From contig JAEXDU010000004.1 of NCBI GenBank assembly GCA_023401495.1, positions 1 to 35,265 on the forward strand: a DNA stretch of 35,265 bases. The letters are read 5' to 3'. This DNA is from Bacillota bacterium (GTDB lineage Bacteria > Bacillota > Clostridia > Oscillospirales > Acutalibacteraceae). Under the pieces are notes generated by a model that had not been told where the DNA came from, searched no databases, and saw nothing but the letters and a program-made list of their open reading frames with translations. Shown here piece by piece: positions 17,763 to 25,446 of this stretch (position 1 is its first letter; every line of letters begins with the position of its first letter). The position numbers and the translations under genes were made by a program.

Positions 17763-17791
17763 ATTATAGCAAACAGGGCAGAGAATATCAA
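17763..17791 (-). promoter_or_regulatory. Strong extended -10 promoter for ppx-ppk1-pfkA
   Basis: On the minus strand TTGATA (17786-17791) and TATAAT (17763-17768) are 17 bases apart, and TGC precedes the -10 (extended -10). Transcription would start about 30 bases before the ppx ATG. Confidence 0.82.
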
Positions 17792-17864
17792 TTCGCTTCC
17801 CTTTAAAATTCCGCGAAAAATGTCGCAAAACCGAAACCCCAAAATGAGAGTCAGACGCGAGGTA

Positions 17865-17894
17865 TTGCGTTTTGCCGGTAGATTGTGGTATACT
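17865..17894 (+). promoter_or_regulatory. Probable promoter for the pseudokinase/thyX gene series
   Basis: TTGCGT (17865-17870) and TATACT (17889-17894) are 18 bases apart, with TGG before the -10. The start point near 17901 would leave a leader of about 150 bases. Confidence 0.55.
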
Positions 17895-17900
17895 TCTTAA

Positions 17901-18051
17901 ATATAAAAGAATCGGGTGGTGTGCGTTCCGCCCGAAAAACAGCCGGGCTGATCCGGAATGCCCGGCGTTATCCGCCGGAGAGGGCTGTGGCGCCAACCGG
18001 CGGGATAACGCCTGCTTTGTGTGTCCATAATAGCATTATGGAGGAACCAGT
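17901..18051 (+). promoter_or_regulatory. Highly structured 5' leader with RBS-overlapping hairpin
   Basis: Four hairpins are stacked in about 140 bases: 17913-17919 with 17928-17934; 17942-17948 with 17960-17966; 17966-17978 with 17997-18010 (one bulge); and 18024-18031 with 18035-18042, which is perfect. The last stem includes the first bases of the GGAGGA Shine-Dalgarno (18040-18045). ACAGCC and GGCTGT segments could also pair across the second hairpin, giving a branched alternative. I do not recognise a known riboswitch class. This accounts for most of the gap between ppx and the next gene. Confidence 0.55.
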
Positions 18052-19737
18052 ATGACTGACTTTGAGCTATGCATGAACTGTATGTCGGAGCGGCCCGTGG
18101 GGGAGCCATGCCCTCATTGCGGGTGTCCGACGGATGAGCCGCAGCGGCCGGACGCGCTGCCGCTGAAAACCATGCTGCAAAATCGATATATGATCGGTTT
18201 GGCCCGGAAGAGCAACGGAGAGGGAATCTCTTATATCGGCTACGATAGTGTGCTGAATATCAAAACATTGATTCGTGAGTTTTTTCCCCAGACGATGAGC
18301 GAGCGCCTGCCGGACGGCCAGACGGTGCGCGTGGTAGACGGCAGCGAGGTCACGTTTCAGGAATATAAAACCTCCTTTTTAAATGATGCACGTGAGCTGG
18401 CACATATGCGGCAGCTTTCTGCCATCGAGCAGATTTATGATATTTTTGAAGAAAACGGAACGGCCTATACGGTAGCGGAGTGGGAAGAATGCATCACACT
18501 GCGCTATTTTGTGGAGCGCCGCGGCGGCAGCCTCGATTGGAACGCCGCCCGCCCGCTGTTTATGCCGGTGTTGTCCGCGCTTTCCACACTGCATTCCAAG
18601 GGCGTAAATCACCTTGGCATTTCGCCTGACACGCTGGTGATTTTGCAGGACGGCCGCATGAAGCTGACCGATTTTGAGCTGGATGCCGTGCGCCGTATGG
18701 ACACCGACCTGCCGCCGGATTTGGTGGCGGGCTGCGCCGCGCTCGAGCAATATGTGATGAATTATGTGCCGGATGAGTCGACGGACGTGTACGGCTTTGC
18801 CGCATGTCTGTTTTTTGCGCTGACCGGCGCTCTGCCGCAGGATGCTTTGCGCCGCAAGGCGGATTCGCGGCTGATGATCCCGACCAGCACGCTCAAAAGT
18901 CTGCCGCCGTATGTGATCACCGGCCTGGCCAACGCCCTGCAGGTGATGCCGTCAAAGCGCACCCCTCATTTTGAGCGCCTGCGGGCTGAGCTTTCGGCAG
19001 CGCCCACTGTTACGGCAAAAATAGAGGAATCCCTGCCGCCGGAGTCTGCTCCGGAACCGGAGCCCGCCCGACGCGGCATCCCGGGCATTGCCTGGGCAAT
19101 CGGTTCCGGTGTGGTTTCTTTGGCTGTTTTTGTTTGTATCGGTATCTTCTGGCTGTTTCCGCCGAGCTTTGACGGCACGGCTGGCGCTGCGGATTCCACC
19201 GCCATGAAGGCAACTGTGGAATCTGCCGATTCCGGGATGCTGATGAACGGTCTTGGCGCGGCGGAGCTTTCCGGTACGGAGCGCGTTCAGGTTCCCGATC
19301 TGGTGGGGCAGAAGCTTGACGATGTTCTGGCGGCGGAAAGCGCCGGAACCGAGGACTACGATATTCTGGTCTCTGATAAGGAGTTCAGCGATACGGTGGC
19401 CGAGGGCAAGATCATCCGGCAGTCCCCAACGGCGGGCGAGCTGGCGCAGAAGGGCGTGAAAATCGTCGTTGTCGTCAGTCAGGGCGCTCAAATGCGCTCC
19501 CTGCCCGAAATTCGGGGCATGAGTCTGGAGGATGCCTCTCTGGCGGTCACGTCCGCGGGTCTGACCCCTGCAAAGCGGGATGTGTTTGACGACACCGTAC
19601 CTGCCGGGCAGGCCGTCGGTTACCAGGACCACAAAGCGGGCGATACGCTGGAGTACGGCGCCCATGTGGTGATTTTATTGAGCAAGGGGCCGGATCCGTC
19701 CGTTCTGGGCGGCCCGGCCGGAAGCGGAGGAACATAA
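18052..19737 (+). CDS. Zinc-ribbon / pseudokinase / PASTA membrane protein
   Basis: A 561-residue relative of Ser/Thr protein kinases with apparent loss of catalysis. Order: zinc ribbon (Cys 7, 10, 20, 23); kinase-like domain (about 40-320); one membrane span (about 344-368); external PASTA repeats (about 413-480 and 482-551), which in PrkC-type kinases bind muropeptides or lipid II. In the kinase core the beta-3 lysine is Arg75 (IREFFP, where active relatives have IKEYFP). HRD is HLG (187-189), the following Asn is Thr194 and DFG is DFE (207-209), so catalytic Lys, Asp and Asn are all replaced. The start has GGAGGA within a hairpin. thyX follows 4 bases later. Probably a wall-sensing scaffold rather than an enzyme. 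Confidence 0.85.
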   Translation: MTDFELCMNCMSERPVGEPCPHCGCPTDEPQRPDALPLKTMLQNRYMIGLARKSNGEGISYIGYDSVLNIKTLIREFFPQTMSERLPDGQTVRVVDGSEVTFQEYKTSFLNDARELAHMRQLSAIEQIYDIFEENGTAYTVAEWEECITLRYFVERRGGSLDWNAARPLFMPVLSALSTLHSKGVNHLGISPDTLVILQDGRMKLTDFELDAVRRMDTDLPPDLVAGCAALEQYVMNYVPDESTDVYGFAACLFFALTGALPQDALRRKADSRLMIPTSTLKSLPPYVITGLANALQVMPSKRTPHFERLRAELSAAPTVTAKIEESLPPESAPEPEPARRGIPGIAWAIGSGVVSLAVFVCIGIFWLFPPSFDGTAGAADSTAMKATVESADSGMLMNGLGAAELSGTERVQVPDLVGQKLDDVLAAESAGTEDYDILVSDKEFSDTVAEGKIIRQSPTAGELAQKGVKIVVVVSQGAQMRSLPEIRGMSLEDASLAVTSAGLTPAKRDVFDDTVPAGQAVGYQDHKAGDTLEYGAHVVILLSKGPDPSVLGGPAGSGGT

Positions 19738-19741
19738 TACA

Positions 19742-20515
19742 ATGGCAAAGGTAGCGTTGATCGCTTATACGCCGCAGCCGGAGCAGACGGTGGCAGCCGC
19801 CGCAAAGCTCTGCTATTCCGCTGCGGATGTGGAACATATTATGGACGGCCTCACAGAGGAAAAAACCGCCCGTTTCGTCGAGATGCTCTCTGAGATCGGG
19901 CATGAAAGCCCGATTGAGCACGCATCGTTTACATTTGCGATCGAAGGGGTGTCGCGCGCGTTTCTGGCGCAGATGACCCGTCATCGCATTGCTTCTTACA
20001 GCGTGCAGAGTCAAAGATATGTAGCGGAGCATCAGTTCGGCTACGTGATCCCGCCGGAGATTGAAGCAATCCCCGAGGCCAGGCAGGAATTCATCGAATC
20101 GATGGAGGAAGCCCAGCGCCGGTATGAAACTCTGACCCGCCTGCTGCAGGAAAAACATCAGGCCCAAATGGTCGCGGAGGGCAAAAAGCCGGAAGAGGCT
20201 GTCCGCGCAGCGCAGAAAAAGGCGATTGAGGACGCGCGCTTTGTGCTGCCGAACGCCTGTGAAACCAAAATGATCTGTACCATGAACGCCCGGTCGCTGT
20301 ACAATTTCTTTTCGCACCGCTGCTGCAACCGCGCCCAATGGGAAATTCAGGAGGTCGCGATTCAGATGCTGCGTCTGGTGCGCGGCGTCGCGCCGAACCT
20401 GTTCTCTCACTGCGGCCCGCCGTGCGTGCGCGGCGGCTGTCCCGAAGGGAAGATGAGCTGCGGCAAGATGACAGAGGTGCGCGCGTACTACAAAAATCTG
20501 GAGGAGCAGCCGTGA
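19742..20515 (+). CDS. thyX: Flavin-dependent thymidylate synthase ThyX
   Basis: ThyX makes dTMP from dUMP using methylene-THF, FAD and NADPH, leaving THF rather than dihydrofolate. The 257-residue protein contains the ThyX signature RHRIASYSVQSQRY at about 80-93 (RHRxxSxxxxSxRY with the flavin and dUMP contacts) and ESPIEHASFTFAIEG before it. It ends in a Cys-rich segment (HCGPPCVRGGCPEGKMSCG), which is atypical of short ThyX proteins and could bind metal. A GGAGGA site lies about 11 bases upstream. The stop overlaps the tmk GTG start by 4 bases, so dTMP synthesis and phosphorylation are coupled. Confidence 0.95.
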   Translation: MAKVALIAYTPQPEQTVAAAAKLCYSAADVEHIMDGLTEEKTARFVEMLSEIGHESPIEHASFTFAIEGVSRAFLAQMTRHRIASYSVQSQRYVAEHQFGYVIPPEIEAIPEARQEFIESMEEAQRRYETLTRLLQEKHQAQMVAEGKKPEEAVRAAQKKAIEDARFVLPNACETKMICTMNARSLYNFFSHRCCNRAQWEIQEVAIQMLRLVRGVAPNLFSHCGPPCVRGGCPEGKMSCGKMTEVRAYYKNLEEQP

Positions 20516-21192
20516 GCGGCCGGCTGGTCGTGATCGAGGGCCTTGACGGCAGCGGGAAGGCCACGCAGACCGCGCTCTTGTGCGAGGCGCTCACGCAAAA
20601 TGGCGTGCGTCTGAAAAGAGTGTCTTTTCCGGATTATCAGGAGAAATCCTCCGCGCTGGTCAAAATGTATCTCGGCGGCGAGCTCGGCGCGCATCCGCAG
20701 GAGGTCAACGCCTTTGCGGCCAGCTCCTTTTACGCGGTGGATCGCTTTGCGAGCTATGTGCGCCACTGGCGCAGTGACTACGAAAACGGCAGCCTGATCG
20801 TTGCCGACCGGTATACCACCTCTAACATGGTATACCAAATGACAAAGCTTCCCCATTCAGAGTGGGATTCCTATCTGGATTGGGTCTGCGATTTTGAGTA
20901 TAATAAACTGGAGCTTCCTGCACCGGACGCCGTGATTTACCTGGACATGCCGCTGGAAATTTCTCAGCGTCTGCTCCGGGAACGGTACGAGGGCGACGAA
21001 GCAAAGAAGGATCTGCACGAGCAGGACACGGCCTTTCTGGCCGCCTGCCGGCAAAGCGCATTATACTGCGCCGAAAAGCTGGGATGGCTTGTCCTCCCGT
21101 GCGCCGAAAACGGGCAGATCAAACCGGCACAGCAAATCCATGCGGAAATCATGGAAAGTGAAATCATAAAGGAATGTAGCGATTTATGTTAA
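20512..21192 (+). CDS. tmk: Thymidylate (dTMP) kinase
   Basis: Tmk phosphorylates dTMP to dTDP. I choose the GTG at 20512, which overlaps the thyX stop (GTGA) and has GGAGGA five bases upstream, over a longer frame starting inside thyX. It gives 226 residues. The P-loop is EGLDGSGKATQT and the DRY-type motif is VADRYTTSNMVYQM. A lid region (LLRERYEGDEAKKD) carries the basic residues. The sequence is of the Clostridia type and a little longer than E. coli Tmk. The stop overlaps the next ATG by 7 bases. Confidence 0.92.
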   Translation: MSGRLVVIEGLDGSGKATQTALLCEALTQNGVRLKRVSFPDYQEKSSALVKMYLGGELGAHPQEVNAFAASSFYAVDRFASYVRHWRSDYENGSLIVADRYTTSNMVYQMTKLPHSEWDSYLDWVCDFEYNKLELPAPDAVIYLDMPLEISQRLLRERYEGDEAKKDLHEQDTAFLAACRQSALYCAEKLGWLVLPCAENGQIKPAQQIHAEIMESEIIKECSDLC

Positions 21193-22094
21193 AATTTGAA
21201 TATGCAACGATCGAGGATCGGAAATGGCTTCAGCCGATTTTGGCGGCCAGCGGCAAAATGGGGAGCGAGAACGCGTTCGGCACCCTGCTTATCTGGAATG
21301 AATCGTATCATTCCCGTATTTGCCGTCAGGATGGGTATGTGCTTTTGTCCTCGGGCGAGCATTTTCACACCTATAATTTCCCTTATGTGGCAGACCCCGC
21401 AAACGCCGGGAGCCTCAGGGATGCTCTGCAACTGCTGATTGACGATTCGGCGGAAAAGGGCTTTCGTTTTCAGATGTGGGGCATGACCGAAAAAGAGGTC
21501 GCCCGCATGGAAGAAGCGATGCCGGGCCGTTTTGAATTCAGCATCGACAGAGACGGCGCGGACTATATATACAACAGCAGCGATCTAATTGAGCTGGCGG
21601 GCAGAAAGTACCACGGCAAACGCAATCACGTTTCCAAATTCAACCGCCAGTATCAGTGGGAATATGAGGATGTCACGGTCGATACGCTCGACGCGTGCCG
21701 CGAGGTCAGCTGCGAGTGGTGCCGCCAGAACGGATGCGACCCGGAAAACGGGCTGGATAAAGAGGTGCGCGCGCTTCGAAAAGCGTTCGCCAACTTTGAA
21801 GAGCTGAAGCTTTCCGGCGGCCTGATCCGTATTGATGGTAAGCCGGTGGCCTACACGATCGGCGAGGAAATCAATCCGCAGGTATTCCTGCTTCATTTTG
21901 AAAAGGCGCTGGCCGGTTACGACGGCCTGTACGCGGCAATCAACAACGAGTTTGCCCGCCGCAATCTCTCGGGCTATCAATATATCAACCGGGAAGAGGA
22001 TTTGGGGCTGGAGGGCCTGCGCAAAGCAAAGCTGTCTTACCACCCCGCGATCATACTGGAGAAGTACCGTGCGGTACTGAAGGGAACGGAATAA
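21186..22094 (+). CDS. DUF2156-family protein
   Basis: A 302-residue cytoplasmic protein matching the DUF2156 family, whose GNAT-like folds include the catalytic part of phosphatidylglycerol lysyltransferase (MprF). Features include FGTLLIWNESYHSRI near the start, a middle segment KYHGKRNHVSKFNRQYQW and a C-terminal YQYINREEDLGLEGLRKAK, which are recurrent in this family. No membrane segment is visible, so unlike MprF it is soluble. The start overlaps tmk by 7 bases and the stop overlaps the next start by one base. The substrate is unknown; aminoacyl or acyl transfer is an inference from fold. Confidence 0.8.
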   Translation: MLKFEYATIEDRKWLQPILAASGKMGSENAFGTLLIWNESYHSRICRQDGYVLLSSGEHFHTYNFPYVADPANAGSLRDALQLLIDDSAEKGFRFQMWGMTEKEVARMEEAMPGRFEFSIDRDGADYIYNSSDLIELAGRKYHGKRNHVSKFNRQYQWEYEDVTVDTLDACREVSCEWCRQNGCDPENGLDKEVRALRKAFANFEELKLSGGLIRIDGKPVAYTIGEEINPQVFLLHFEKALAGYDGLYAAINNEFARRNLSGYQYINREEDLGLEGLRKAKLSYHPAIILEKYRAVLKGTE

Positions 22095-22972
22095 TGAGCG
22101 GCAGAATCATCAGGCTGGCCCGCTGGGGCATGCAGCCGGAGCTCGAAACGATATGGCAGGTTTGCTTTGGGGACCCCAAGCGGCCCGTTGCCTATTTTTT
22201 CAATAATGCCTTTCAGCCGCGTACCTGTCTGGTCTACGAAGTAGACGGCAGGGCGGCTGCGATGGTGCATATGCTGCCGGTGCGCATGGTGCAGCCGGGT
22301 GGTGAGGTGCGCGGCCACTATATCTACGCTGCCTCCACTCTGCCGGAATACCGTAAGCAGGGCTGCATGGGGGCGCTGCTGCGGGCCGCGGCACATTTGG
22401 GCCTGAAACGGGGCGAGCACTTTTCGTGCCTGCTGCCGTCGAGCGATGCGCTGTATGATTACTACGCGAATTATGGCTACGAAGAAGCCTTTTTTACCCG
22501 TTTTGTCACCATTTCGGCGGAAGAGCTTTCGCAGCTTTCCGCGGGGGCGCAGCGCGGGCAGGTGGTTTTGGGCTATTCGAAGATGAAACAAATCCGGGAA
22601 GAGCAGCTTTCTTCCCTTTGGGGTTCCGTTTTGTGGGATGAACGCTCGCTCTGCTTTGCGCAGGGCTTCAACCGCCAGTACGGCGGCAAGCTGATCGCCG
22701 TGCAGTCGGGCGAGGATGCGGCTTACGCTTTCTGCCGCCTGCTGGAGGACGGCTCCTGCGAGGTGACCGAGCTGATGGCGGATGAAGCGGCTCTCCCGGC
22801 GCTTTTCGGGCAGTTGATTGCCGAAATGCCGGCGCAAAGCTATCACCTGCGCCTGCCGGAAAACGGAGCGCTGTTCCCGAACAGGGGCGAGGTTCGGCGG
22901 TTTGGTATGCTCCGGCCGCTTCGGCCGGTGGAACATAACGGCAAGGCCTATTTGGGGCTGACGCTGGATTAA
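22094..22972 (+). CDS. GNAT-family N-acetyltransferase (Eis-like)
   Basis: A 292-residue protein with an N-terminal acetyltransferase domain. The acetyl-CoA loop region is HYIYAASTLPEYRKQGCMGAL, where the RxxGxG-type pyrophosphate loop reads RKQGCMG, followed by a catalytic-core helix and YANYGYEEAF, typical of GNATs. The remaining C-terminal half (about 150-292) is probably a second GNAT-like or SCP2-like domain as in Eis-type proteins. The ATG shares its A with the preceding stop, so it is coupled to the DUF2156 gene; both may act on related substrates. The substrate is unknown. Confidence 0.82.
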   Translation: MSGRIIRLARWGMQPELETIWQVCFGDPKRPVAYFFNNAFQPRTCLVYEVDGRAAAMVHMLPVRMVQPGGEVRGHYIYAASTLPEYRKQGCMGALLRAAAHLGLKRGEHFSCLLPSSDALYDYYANYGYEEAFFTRFVTISAEELSQLSAGAQRGQVVLGYSKMKQIREEQLSSLWGSVLWDERSLCFAQGFNRQYGGKLIAVQSGEDAAYAFCRLLEDGSCEVTELMADEAALPALFGQLIAEMPAQSYHLRLPENGALFPNRGEVRRFGMLRPLRPVEHNGKAYLGLTLD

Positions 22973-22995
22973 CTGAAAAAGGGGATGTGACTGGA

Positions 22996-23535
22996 ATGAC
23001 GTACGTATTTTTGGCGAATGGATTTGAAGAGATTGAGGCTTTAACGGCCGTTGATCTGCTTCGGCGCGCCAATGTGCCGATTCAGACAGTGGGGGTCGGC
23101 GGCAAGCAAATCATGGGTGCCCATCAAATCCCTGTCATAGCTGATCTGGAGGAAAGCGAAATCTCTCTGGAGGGCCTTCAGATGGTGGTTCTGCCGGGCG
23201 GACTGCCGGGAACACCGAATCTGGAGCAGTCACAGGTGGTAAAGGATACGGTGATGCACTGCTATGAGCATGGCGCTTATGTGGCGGCCATCTGCGCGGC
23301 TCCGTCGATTCTGGGGCACATGGGGCTGTTAAAGGGCAGGCGCGCCACGGTCAGCGACGGATTTGTTTCTGAAATTACCGGCGCGGAATATACCGGTGAG
23401 CTTGTCACTGTGGACGGAAAAATCATTACGGGCCGCGGCCCGATGGCTGCGATGGCGTTTGCGCTGCAGCTCACTGATCTTTTGGCGGACAAAGAAGCCG
23501 CGGAAAAGCTGAGGAATTTGATGCAATGCCAGTGA
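22996..23535 (+). CDS. DJ-1/PfpI family protein
   Basis: A 179-residue cytoplasmic protein of the DJ-1/ThiJ/PfpI family. I start at the ATG at 22996 (MTYVFLANGFEEIEAL), which matches the usual N-terminus; the in-frame GTG at 22987 sits only two bases after the GGGG site. The conserved Glu (FEEIE) and the nucleophile-elbow Cys (VAAICAAPSIL) with the preceding VVLPGGLPG are present, so the redox or deglycase active site is intact. Family functions range from stress chaperone to glyoxalase-like enzyme, and sequence alone does not choose. It overlaps the following cyclo-ligase gene by 10 bases. Confidence 0.9.
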   Translation: MTYVFLANGFEEIEALTAVDLLRRANVPIQTVGVGGKQIMGAHQIPVIADLEESEISLEGLQMVVLPGGLPGTPNLEQSQVVKDTVMHCYEHGAYVAAICAAPSILGHMGLLKGRRATVSDGFVSEITGAEYTGELVTVDGKIITGRGPMAAMAFALQLTDLLADKEAAEKLRNLMQCQ

Positions 23536-24122
23536 AGAACATCAAAGAGGTAAAGACAGGTCTGCGGGGCAAATATCGCAGGCTCAGAGAAGATCTGTCG
23601 GAGGAAGAAAAGCTGAGGCTGGATTCCGAAATCCAGTCCCGGCTGCTGTCTTTGCGGGAATACAGTCAGGCCGATACGGTATTTACCTATATCAGCAAAG
23701 AGCTGGAGGTAGATACCCTTGCCATTGTGCAGGCGGCCTGGGCAAATCAGAAGCGGGTTGCTGTTCCCCGGTGCATTCCGGGAACCCGCGACATGGAATT
23801 CTATTACATTCGCTCCTGGCAGGACCTGGAGCGCGCGTCGTTCGGCGTGATGGAGCCGATTGTGCAGCGTTGTGAAAGGGTGGAAGACGAGTCCCGCGGC
23901 TTTTGCCTGGTACCCGGCTTCAGCTTTGACGTGCAGGGTTTTCGGCTTGGGTATGGCGGCGGCTATTACGACCGCTTTTTGTCCCGCTTTGGCGGGTTTA
24001 CGGTGGGCGTGTGCTATTCCTTCTGTGTTCAGTGGAATCTGCCGCACGGCTATTACGACAGGTCAGTCGATCTGTTGGTAACGGAAAAGTATGTCCGCAG
24101 GACATCGAAGAAAGCAAGATAG
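23526..24122 (+). CDS. 5-formyltetrahydrofolate cyclo-ligase
   Basis: This enzyme converts 5-formyl-THF to 5,10-methenyl-THF with ATP, returning a stored folate to the active pool. The 198-residue protein has the N-terminal basic segment (LRGKYRRLREDL), the substrate motifs VAVPRC and the C-terminal signature LGYGGGYYDRFL that forms the ATP site. The ATG at 23526 overlaps the DJ-1 gene. Its presence fits with ThyX upstream, which uses methylene-THF, and with formate-THF ligase at the right edge of the window. MltG begins 10 bases after the stop. Confidence 0.93.
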   Translation: MPVKNIKEVKTGLRGKYRRLREDLSEEEKLRLDSEIQSRLLSLREYSQADTVFTYISKELEVDTLAIVQAAWANQKRVAVPRCIPGTRDMEFYYIRSWQDLERASFGVMEPIVQRCERVEDESRGFCLVPGFSFDVQGFRLGYGGGYYDRFLSRFGGFTVGVCYSFCVQWNLPHGYYDRSVDLLVTEKYVRRTSKKAR

Positions 24123-24132
24123 GGGGTCTGTC

Positions 24133-25446
24133 ATGCGCGACGACGACAATCAGCGGCGAACCCGCGGCCAGGAGGATCAGCGGCAGAACCGGGCCCAGCA
24201 TTTCAGGGTCGAAATCAATGACAACGATGATATAAATCAGTCCGTTTCGCAGGAGCCAAGGTCGGCCGGTGAGCCGGATATGCTGCACAGCTACAGTAGC
24301 CCCCAGACGCGCAAGGCGATGGCGGAGTCGGAGCGCCGCGCCCAAAAAGCCGAAGAGCGTGCCCTGCGGGAAAGAAGCCGCGAAAAGGGCCGCAGAAACC
24401 GGCGCTTTTTCCGCATGATCTGGATGTCGATGATCCTTATCCTCGGGATTGGAACCGGCCAATATCTGGTGACCGGAATGGCGGATATGCTCGCGTACCA
24501 GAAACCGGAATCCTCAGTGACCGTCGAGATTCCGAAAGGCGCAAGCGTCGGTGAAATCGCCAAGGTGCTGTACCGCGGCGGCGTGATCGAACAGCCGGGC
24601 TTTTTCCAGCTGTATTCCACCATCACGCGCGCAAACGGTTCCTATCTGCACGGCACGTACGAGCTGACAACAGATATGGACTATGAGGCGATCATCAATT
24701 ACCTTCAAACGAACAACAACCGTACCGATATTGTGAAGGTTTTGTTCCAGGAAGGCCTGAATGTGCAGGAGGTCGCCGCCCTGATGGAGAAAAACGGCGT
24801 CTGTTCCGCACAGGATATTTTAAAATATGCCAATTCTCAGGACTTTAATAACTACGACCTGATCAAGACAATCGGCAACGACAATGATCGTTATTATCTG
24901 CTGGAGGGCTATCTGTTCCCCGACACCTATGAATTCTATAAGGACGAGGACCCGAAGCAGGCCCTGGGCAAGATGATCAATAACACGAGCAAAAAGCTGA
25001 CCGCCGATGTGCGTGAGAAGGCGGAGGAGCAGGGAATGACGCTCGATCAGGTGCTGAACCTTGCTTCCATCATTCAGGAGGAATCCGCAGACGAAGAGGA
25101 TATGTATCAGGTTTCCTCCGTTCTGCACAACCGCCTGAAAAACGGCGTGGCGACCGGCACGCAGCAGCTCGGGTGCGACTCTACCATTTACTATCCCTAC
25201 CGCACAAAGGCACAGGTGCCCGAGGCGCAGCGGGATACGTACAGCAGCCGGTACAATACCTATAACATTGTCGGGCTGCCCCCGGGGCCGATCGCAAATC
25301 CCGGCAGTGCAGCGATTGATGCGGCGCTGAATCCGGCGAAAACAGATTATTATTACTTCTGCCACTCTGCAGACGGCAAGGCCTATTATGCCAAGACAGC
25401 GGAGCAGCATCAGAAAAACTTGAAAAAGGCGGGTCTGACTCAGTGA
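24133..25446 (+). CDS. mltG: Endolytic murein transglycosylase MltG
   Basis: MltG cuts nascent peptidoglycan strands near the membrane and sets glycan length. I start at the ATG at 24133 (437 residues); an earlier in-frame ATG at 24091 lies within the cyclo-ligase gene. A basic, Gln-rich cytoplasmic region (1-90) precedes one membrane span (about 93-112), an extracytoplasmic LysM-like subdomain (SVTVEIPKGASVGEIAKVL) and the YceG catalytic domain (about 290-437). The catalytic-motif region reads ASIIQEESAD (311-320), where the conserved Glu of the EKE-type motif is Glu316 or Glu317. The C-terminal NIVGLPPGPIANPG motif is intact. It overlaps the next gene by 4 bases. Confidence 0.95.
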   Translation: MRDDDNQRRTRGQEDQRQNRAQHFRVEINDNDDINQSVSQEPRSAGEPDMLHSYSSPQTRKAMAESERRAQKAEERALRERSREKGRRNRRFFRMIWMSMILILGIGTGQYLVTGMADMLAYQKPESSVTVEIPKGASVGEIAKVLYRGGVIEQPGFFQLYSTITRANGSYLHGTYELTTDMDYEAIINYLQTNNNRTDIVKVLFQEGLNVQEVAALMEKNGVCSAQDILKYANSQDFNNYDLIKTIGNDNDRYYLLEGYLFPDTYEFYKDEDPKQALGKMINNTSKKLTADVREKAEEQGMTLDQVLNLASIIQEESADEEDMYQVSSVLHNRLKNGVATGTQQLGCDSTIYYPYRTKAQVPEAQRDTYSSRYNTYNIVGLPPGPIANPGSAAIDAALNPAKTDYYYFCHSADGKAYYAKTAEQHQKNLKKAGLTQ

